DNA of 64,000 bases from Miltoncostaea sp963770865 (lineage in GTDB: Bacteria > Actinomycetota > Thermoleophilia > Miltoncostaeales > Miltoncostaeaceae). The notes beneath the pieces were generated by a model that saw only the letters and a program-made list of their open reading frames with translations, made no database searches and was not told where the DNA came from. The DNA is taken from the NCBI GenBank assembly GCA_963770865.1, contig CAVYRD010000013.1:392796-456795 (forward strand), read 5' to 3'. Of the stretch, positions 59,083-64,000 are shown piece after piece; positions within the stretch are counted from its first letter, which is position 1, and each line of letters opens with the position of its first letter. Made by a program: the position numbers and the translations under genes.

Positions 59083-59458
59083 ATGACACTTTCCCCTTGG
59101 CGGACGGCGGAAGACCACGACGCTCTGACGGCGACGGAGGTGCGGGCCCTCCTCAACGTGACCCTCGATCTGGCCGACGACCTGGGGACTCGAGTGCGCC
59201 GTGGTCGTCCTCGACCGCGGCGGCAACCTCCGAGGGGCCGAGCGGCCGGGCAGCGTGCCCGGTGACCAGCTCGACCGCGCGGTTCGCAGCGCCCGCGAGG
59301 CACTGAGCCAGGGCATCCGCGAGGTGACCGGCTCCGGCGTCGGCGCGGTGGTACTCGACGTGGAGGGGGCGGCGAGGGGCGCCGTTGGCGTCTCGGGTGG
59401 CCCCGACGGCTTCGCGATCGTGGCCTGCCGAGCAGCCGCACAAGCGCTCGGCCTCTGA
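59083..59458 (+). pseudogene. HbpS/GlcG-like protein with frameshift
   Basis: The first frame reads MTLSPWRTAEDHDALTATEV and RALLNVTLDLADDLG. One base near 59190 then shifts the reading; the continuation CAVVVLDRGGNLRGAERPGS, DQLDRAVRSAREALSQGIRE and VSGGPDGFAIVACRAAAQAL is the standard heme-degrading/HbpS-GlcG fold end. All expected elements are present across the two frames, so the gene is complete but interrupted. Family members bind heme or small acids. Confidence 0.6.
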
Positions 59459-59594
59459 AGAGCCTTCGGTCCGCGTCGTCATGGCCCCTCTTGGGCGGGC
59501 TTCGACGGGCTGGGGTCGGAATCCACGTCGACGGTCACGTCGAGCACGGCCTGCGACCGCTGCAGCTCCGGTCACGAGCGTATCGGTGGGAGGA

Positions 59595-59623
59595 CCGCCT
59601 CCCGGCCGGTCGCCGGGAGGCGG
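59595..59623 (-). terminator. Strong hairpin downstream of cspA
   Basis: CCGCCTCCCGGC (59595-59606) pairs perfectly with GCCGGGAGGCGG (59612-59623) around a 5-nt loop. It lies 15 nt after the cspA stop on the minus strand. No U-tract follows; high-GC actinobacterial terminators often lack one. Confidence 0.65.
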
Positions 59624-59637
59624 TAACAGGCCCGGCG

Positions 59638-59841
59638 CTACAGGGGCGTGACCCTGACGGCCTGAGGGCCCTTGGCGCCCTGCTCGGCCTCGAACGTGAC
59701 GCGCTGACCCTCGTCCAGGCTCTTGAAGCCCGAACCCTGGATCTCGCTGTGATGCACGAAGAGATCCTTCCCTCCGTCCTCGGGGGTCACGAATCCGTAC
59801 CCCTTATCGGCGGAAAACCACTTGACGACGCCCTCGGACAT
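59638..59841 (-). CDS. cspA: Cold-shock protein
   Basis: A 67-residue cold-shock domain protein. MSEGVVKWFSADKGYGFVTP contains RNP1 (K-GYGFV), and KDLFVHHSEIQGSGFKSLDE contains RNP2 (LFVHHS). It has the usual length and the usual acidic-basic ending (EAEQGAKGPQAVRVTPL). It acts as an RNA chaperone and single-stranded nucleic-acid binder in the cytoplasm. ATG 59841 follows AGGGAG. The 3' hairpin at 59595 likely ends its transcript. Confidence 0.95.
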   Translation of the reverse strand: MSEGVVKWFSADKGYGFVTPEDGGKDLFVHHSEIQGSGFKSLDEGQRVTFEAEQGAKGPQAVRVTPL

Positions 59842-60035
59842 GAGGGGAACTCCCTTTTCGGGCGGAAGCCGCAGGGGCCGTCCGGACATCTCCAGCCGGC
59901 ACGCCGCGTGCTCACGCGAACTGCACCGGTTCCCGATGCGTGAACGAAGGACGGTAGCGGACGCGCACGCGTCGGCTGATCGACGGCTCCCACTGAGGCA
60001 GGACGGGCTGGAGCCAGGGCAGCCGCGGCCCCGGG

Positions 60036-60204
60036 GTCACGTCGACGGTTACGTCGACGTCGGCGGACTCCCGTGTCCTTCCCTGTCACCCCCTGACCGC
60101 GCCGCAGGCGTGTACAGGACTTCCTGACTGGAGCGGACAGGCACGGACACCCGGCGCTGTCTCGTAATGAGGGGGTCAACGGTTCGAATCCGCTCGTCGG
60201 CTTC
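60036..60204 (+). other. Attachment-like site E: type I arm plus tRNA-Thr 3' half
   Basis: GTCACGTCGACGGTTACGTC (60036-60055) is identical to the opening of site A, as are CCGTGTCC, CCCTGTCACC and GACCGCGCCGCAGGCG further on. The core runs 60161-60204 with small changes (TGAGGGGGTCAACGG). To the right, CAGCGGGATCTCGAG matches sites C and F. The sequence from 60205 to 60382 holds no gene. This is the right-most copy in the window. Confidence 0.75.
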
Positions 60205-60382
60205 CCTTCCTCAGCGGGATCTCGAGGGTCTTCGCTCGGCTCCAGACCTCAGTGGATGCTTCGGGTACCACTCCCCTTACGCGCGCAAGTCGTCCGCTGT
60301 CGGAACTCGCCAGGGGCCCAACCTCCCGGAGGGCTGCTGGAGGGCCGGCGCGCGGGCGAGCTCGTCGCCCGCTCCAGGTGAG

Positions 60383-61765
60383 TCAGGCGGCCGGATAGGG
60401 CTCGTTGCGGGTGCGGTCCTCGTCGATGTGGGGGGCGCGGCCGATGAGGGGGAATGCACGCTGGGGGCAGGCCACGCGCTCGCACAGGCGGCAGCCCGGA
60501 CCGATCGGCACCGCCGTCGCCGGGTCGGACAGGGCCAGGCCGCGCGAGTACACCAGCCGCGACGCGTGGCGCACGTCACAGCCCAGGCCTAGCGCGAACT
60601 GGACCTCGGTGTCGCCGTAGCCCCCGAGCCGCCGGCCGATGGTGCGGGCGACCCAGAGGTACGTGCGCCCGTCCGGCATCTGGGCGACCTGGGTGAGGAA
60701 GCGCCCGGGGGAGGAGAAGGCCTCGTAGACGTTCCAGAGCGGGCACGTTCCCCCGATCCGCGAGAAGTGGAAGTCGGTGGCGGAGTGGCGCTTGGAGATG
60801 TTCCCCGCCCGGTCGACGCGGACGAAGAAGAACGGGACGCCGGCGGCGCCGGGGCGCTGCATCGTGCTGAGGCGGTGGCAAACCGTCTCGATGCTCACGC
60901 CGAAGTGGTCGCTCAGGAGGCCGACGTCGTAGCCGGTGGCCTCGGCCTTGGCCAGGAACGCGCCGTAAGGCAGGAGCACGGCGCCCGCGAAGTAGTTGGC
61001 CAGGCCGACCCGGGCCAGGGCGCGCGACTCGTCGCCCGAGAGCCCCGGGACGGCTGTCAGGCGGTCGAGCGTTCCCGTGTGCTCCAGCACGCACCACTGG
61101 ACGGCCATCTGGAAGGCGCGCCGCGCGTCGTCGAGGTGGCGGGGGAGGTGAAGCGTCCGTGTCGCCCGGTCGAAGCGGCGCCGGTCGCGCAGGTCGTCGT
61201 CCACAACTACCCGCACGCCGTGGCGCTCCTCGAGCAGCTGCGGGAGGTCGGCCGCCGGGAGCGCCTCGGCCGCGATGTCCAGCTCGGCGAAGTGGTTGCC
61301 GTTGTCGTGGACGAAGTCGAGGACCTCGTCGTAGGGGATCACCGGCAGCCGATCCCCCGCGGGCAGCCGCGCACCCAGGCCGATCGCCATCTCCTCAACT
61401 CTGCGCCGCGCGTCGCTGGCGCGCCGGTGCAGCACCACGATCGCGCGGGCCAGGGCGGGGAAGCCGGAGACGAGCTCGCGGATCTCGGTGGCCGGGACCG
61501 TCTCGTCCACGCCGGCGGCTGGGTCGGTGAGGGCGGCGTTCAGGGCGGCCACTAAGCGGGCGCCCTCGTCCTCCGAGAGCGCGTGGGCGTCGAAGCCCAC
61601 GGCCTCGTTCAGGCGCAGCAGCACGGGCACCGTGAGGGGCCGCTGGTCACGCTCGATCTGGTTCAGGTAGCTCGGCGAGATGGAGATCAGCCTGGCCAGC
61701 GCCGCCTGGGTGAGGCCGCGCTGCTCGCGGGCCCGGCGCACCTGGGCACCGACGAACATCTTCAT
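60383..61765 (-). CDS. prpR: Methylcitrate-cycle regulator (PrpR/RamB, ScfR family)
   Basis: A 460-residue regulator starting MKMFVGAQVRRAREQRGLTQ. An XRE-type helix-turn-helix (residues ~8-60) has AALARLISISPSYLNQIERD. An IrrE-like middle follows (LPQLLEERHGVRVVVDDDL, TRTLHLPRHLDDARRAFQMA). The C-terminal domain ends with cysteines in FALGLGCDVRHASRL and IGPGCRLCERVACPQRAFPL, as in mycobacterial PrpR, where they hold an Fe-S cluster. Such proteins activate propionate catabolism in response to short-chain acyl-CoAs. It is divergent from prpD with TTCGCAA-type sites between. Confidence 0.88.
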   Translation of the reverse strand: MKMFVGAQVRRAREQRGLTQAALARLISISPSYLNQIERDQRPLTVPVLLRLNEAVGFDAHALSEDEGARLVAALNAALTDPAAGVDETVPATEIRELVSGFPALARAIVVLHRRASDARRRVEEMAIGLGARLPAGDRLPVIPYDEVLDFVHDNGNHFAELDIAAEALPAADLPQLLEERHGVRVVVDDDLRDRRRFDRATRTLHLPRHLDDARRAFQMAVQWCVLEHTGTLDRLTAVPGLSGDESRALARVGLANYFAGAVLLPYGAFLAKAEATGYDVGLLSDHFGVSIETVCHRLSTMQRPGAAGVPFFFVRVDRAGNISKRHSATDFHFSRIGGTCPLWNVYEAFSSPGRFLTQVAQMPDGRTYLWVARTIGRRLGGYGDTEVQFALGLGCDVRHASRLVYSRGLALSDPATAVPIGPGCRLCERVACPQRAFPLIGRAPHIDEDRTRNEPYPAA

Positions 61766-61773
61766 TCGCAGAC

Positions 61774-61853
61774 TTCGCAATACGTGCCTCGCAGCCTCGC
61801 AACCCAGCACTAGTTGGGGCTCATGTTACGTGTGAGGGTGCGCATGTTGCGAA
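61774..61853. promoter_or_regulatory. TTCGCAA / TTGCGAA operator pair between prpR and prpD
   Basis: TTCGCAA at 61774-61780 and its exact reverse complement TTGCGAA at 61847-61853 face each other across the divergent intergenic region; a partial TCGCAA lies at 61797. They resemble the TTTGCAAA-type boxes known for RamB/PrpR regulators, with a central CG. ACTAGTTGGGGC lies between. Confidence 0.55.
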
Positions 61854-61872
61854 CACCCCGGAGGAGGAGCAG

Positions 61873-63372
61873 GTGAGGACACTCGAGATACGCGTGCACC
61901 CGTCGTCGGACACGCTGCCGCGCGAGGAGCAGCTCGCGTGGCGGCTGGCCGAGGTGGCCGCCGACCCGGCGCCACTCGACCAGGACGTCCTCGAGGCGGT
62001 CATCGACCGGATCATCGACACGGCGGCCGTCGCCGCTGCGGCCTTGCGGCGCGGGCCGGTGGCGAGCGCCCGCCGCCAGGCCGCAGCGCACCCCCTCTCG
62101 CCGGGAGCCACGATCCTCGGGTTCGGCCCCGAGCGGCGTGTGTCGCCCGAGTGGGCCGCGTGGGCGAACGGCGTCGCGGTCCGCGAGCTCGACTTCCACG
62201 ACACCTTTCTCGCGGCGGAGTACTCGCACCCGGGCGACAACATCCCGCCCGTGGTCGCGGTGGCCCAGCACTGCGGCCTGAGCGGCGTCGACGTGGCCCG
62301 AGGCATCGCGACCGGCTACGAGATCCAGATCGACCTCGCCCGTGGCATCTGCTTGCACGAGCACAAGATCGACCACATCGCCCACCTCGGGCCGTCGGCG
62401 GCCGCGGGCATCGGCACCGCCCTGGGCCTGCCGGCGGAGACGATCTACCAGGCGATCCAGCAGGCGCTGCACGTGACCACCACCACGCGCCAGTCGCGCA
62501 AGGGCGAGATCTCGAGCTGGAAGGCGCACGCGCCCGCCTTCGCCGGGAAGATGGCCGTCGAGGCCGTGGATCGGGCGATGCGCGGCGAGGGCGCGCCGTC
62601 GCCGGTCTACGAGGGCGAGGACGGCGTCATCGCGTGGCTGCTCGGCGGCCCGCAGGCCGAGTACGCGGTGCCGCTGCCCGAGGCGGGAGAGCCCAAGCGC
62701 GCGATCCTCGACAGCTACACCAAGGAGCACTCGGCCGAGTATCAGGCCCAGGCGCTCATCGACCTGGCCCGGCGCATGCGCGGCCGGATCGGCGACCTCT
62801 CGCGCGTGAGAGAGGTCGTGATCCACACGAGCCACCACACCCACAACGTCATCGGGACCGGCTCGGGCGACCCGCAGAAGATGGAGCCCGGCGCGAGCCG
62901 CGAGACCCTCGACCACTCGATCGCCTACATCGTGGCCGTGGCGCTCGAGGACGGCGCCTGGCACCACGAGCGGTCCTACGCGCCCACCCGCGCCGGGCGG
63001 CCCGACACCGTGCGGCTCTGGCACGCTATCCGGACCGTCGAGGAGCCGGAATGGACGCGCCGTTACCACGCCGCCGAGCCGGAGTTCGGCGGTCGGATCG
63101 TGGTGACGCTGGACGACGGCACGGTCATCGAGGACGAGCTGGGCGTCGCCGACGCGCACCCCCGCGGCGCGCGCCCCTTCGGGCGCGCCGACTACGTCGC
63201 CAAGTTCCGCGGCCTGGCCGACGGCGTGCTGGCCCCCGCTGAGCAGGACCGCTTCCTGTCCACCGCGGAGGCGCTCACCGAGCTCGGCCCGGGCGACCTG
63301 CCCGGCCTCACGATCCGCGCCGACCCCGACCTGCTCGCCATCTCGGTGGCGCGCGGCATCTTCGACCGGTGA
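61873..63372 (+). CDS. prpD: 2-methylcitrate dehydratase (MmgE/PrpD family)
   Basis: A 499-residue PrpD. GTG 61873 is preceded by GAGGAGGAG. Conserved blocks: the N-terminal helix with VIDRIIDTAAVAAAAL; NGVAVRELDFHDTFLAAEYS with SHPGDNIPPVVAVAQ (active-site Asp/His region); THHAT-like TTTTRQSRKGEISSWKAHAP; and SYTKEHSAEYQAQ. It dehydrates 2-methylcitrate in the methylcitrate cycle of propionyl-CoA disposal. Its stop overlaps the prpB start as GTGA. Confidence 0.93.
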   Translation: MRTLEIRVHPSSDTLPREEQLAWRLAEVAADPAPLDQDVLEAVIDRIIDTAAVAAAALRRGPVASARRQAAAHPLSPGATILGFGPERRVSPEWAAWANGVAVRELDFHDTFLAAEYSHPGDNIPPVVAVAQHCGLSGVDVARGIATGYEIQIDLARGICLHEHKIDHIAHLGPSAAAGIGTALGLPAETIYQAIQQALHVTTTTRQSRKGEISSWKAHAPAFAGKMAVEAVDRAMRGEGAPSPVYEGEDGVIAWLLGGPQAEYAVPLPEAGEPKRAILDSYTKEHSAEYQAQALIDLARRMRGRIGDLSRVREVVIHTSHHTHNVIGTGSGDPQKMEPGASRETLDHSIAYIVAVALEDGAWHHERSYAPTRAGRPDTVRLWHAIRTVEEPEWTRRYHAAEPEFGGRIVVTLDDGTVIEDELGVADAHPRGARPFGRADYVAKFRGLADGVLAPAEQDRFLSTAEALTELGPGDLPGLTIRADPDLLAISVARGIFDR

Positions 63373-64000
63373 GCGGGTCCGCGCTCACCACCGGCCGCCC
63401 GACCGCGCAGGAGCGCCGGGAGGCCTTCCGGGCAGGTCTCGCCTCCGGGCGCCTGCTGCGCATGCCCGGCGCGTTCTCGCCGCTTGTCGCGATGGCCGTC
63501 GAGGACGCCGGCTTCGAGGGCGTCTACGTCTCGGGGGCCGCGCTGTCGGCCGACCTCGGCCTGCCCGACGTGGGGCTGACCACGCTCAGCGAGGTCGCCG
63601 GCCGGGGCGCCCAGATCGCCCGCTCGACGTCGCTGCCCACGCTCATCGACGCCGACACCGGCTTCGGCGAGGCGATGAACGTGGCCCGCACGATCCAGGC
63701 GCTCGAGGACGCCGGCCTGTCGGGCTGCCATCTGGAGGACCAGGTGAACCCCAAGCGATGCGGCCACCTCGACAACAAGACCCTGGTCCCGGAGGACGAG
63801 ATGGTGCGGCGCATCGCCGCCGCCGTCCGCGCCCGGCGCGACCCGGGCTTTGTCGTCTGCGCCCGCACCGACGCGCGCGCACCCGAGGGGCTCGAGGCGG
63901 CCATCAGGCGCGCCGAGCGTTACGTGGACGCGGGCGCAGACATGATCTTCCCCGAGGCGCTCGCCGACGAGCACGAGTTCGCGGCCTTCCGGCGAGCGAT
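63369..64000 (+). CDS. prpB: 2-methylisocitrate lyase (partial, runs off the window)
   Basis: The first ~210 codons of an isocitrate-lyase/PEP-mutase superfamily enzyme of the PrpB type. From GTG 63369: MPGAFSPLVAMAVEDAGFEG, YVSGAALSADLGLPDVGLTT, the Mg-binding LIDADTGFGEAMNVARTIQA, the lyase signature HLEDQVNPKRCGHLDNK with catalytic cysteine, and VVCARTDARAPEGLEAAIRR. It cleaves 2-methylisocitrate to pyruvate and succinate. It is coupled to prpD; prpC is expected to follow outside the window. Confidence 0.93.
   Translation, partial: MSGSALTTGRPTAQERREAFRAGLASGRLLRMPGAFSPLVAMAVEDAGFEGVYVSGAALSADLGLPDVGLTTLSEVAGRGAQIARSTSLPTLIDADTGFGEAMNVARTIQALEDAGLSGCHLEDQVNPKRCGHLDNKTLVPEDEMVRRIAAAVRARRDPGFVVCARTDARAPEGLEAAIRRAERYVDAGADMIFPEALADEHEFAAFRRA

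Noticed and set aside
1..64000. CRISPR array, rRNA genes, riboswitch, replication or conjugation genes
   Set aside because: No regularly spaced direct repeats of CRISPR length, no rRNA-like sequence, and no recognised aptamer or relaxase, replication or integrase motif was found on either strand.

Overview
The window is about 70% GC DNA from an actinobacterium. The codon bias, the GTG starts, the TAGNNT-type -10 boxes, the SARP-like regulators and the many secreted propeller proteins suit a soil high-GC lineage such as Thermoleophilia (inference; no rRNA or marker gene is present). No complete tRNA, CRISPR array or integrase was seen.

The most striking feature is structural. The last ~44 bp of a tRNA-Thr(CGU) gene, from the anticodon loop to the acceptor end, recurs on the + strand at about 12.5, 14.65, 18.7, 35.55, 48.95 and 60.2 kb, with a decayed copy at 27.6 kb. 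No copy has its 5' half. Each is preceded by one of two conserved phage-attachment-like arms: type I with ACGTCGAC-like repeats, type II with paired TGGCCCAC boxes. I read this as a tandem pile-up of integrated units at one tRNA gene whose intact copy should lie left of the window. The units contain cargo but no recombinase.

Unit by unit: (0) 1-12.3 kb is a duplicated regulatory/metabolic module. Two ~1,100-residue STAND ATPase/BTAD regulators each sit next to a nitroreductase and an aldehyde dehydrogenase gene; one aldehyde dehydrogenase is a stub. Acetoacetate decarboxylase-like and SnoaL-like proteins accompany them. Four sites carry a GTGACG direct repeat exactly 9 bp upstream of a -10-like box, the layout expected for SARP/BTAD activators. 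(1) 12.5-14.65 kb holds a DUF899 protein and remnants (cupin, monooxygenase-like, MMPL). (2) 14.7-18.7 kb holds an NHL-propeller protein and a secreted unknown, plus a second copy of the aldehyde dehydrogenase tail. (3) 18.7-35.5 kb holds IS30/IS3 debris, a glycine-rich, possibly pore-forming protein, a DUF2703/sigma/ABC-2 exporter operon, a sigma/anti-sigma pair, a broken McrB-like ATPase, and a cupin/TetR pair with a palindromic operator. (4) 35.6-48.9 kb is an island of exported repeat proteins (FG-GAP, Vgb-like, BNR-like, RCC1+HYR). (5) 49-60 kb is an organosulfur island: SsuD, an ABC importer, an SfnC-like protein, SfnG, an MsuC-like protein and an unusual flavin reductase with a RibA-like tail, with a divergent FMN reductase and Rrf2 regulator; then a broken HbpS-like gene and a cold-shock gene. 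(6) 60.3-64 kb is the methylcitrate (propionate) locus prpR-prpDB, possibly the chromosome flanking the array.

Several otherwise well-conserved genes carry single-base frameshifts (about 14.24, 31.1, 41.25, 53.18, 53.36 and 59.19 kb). These may be real decay or sequencing error, and the sequence alone cannot decide.
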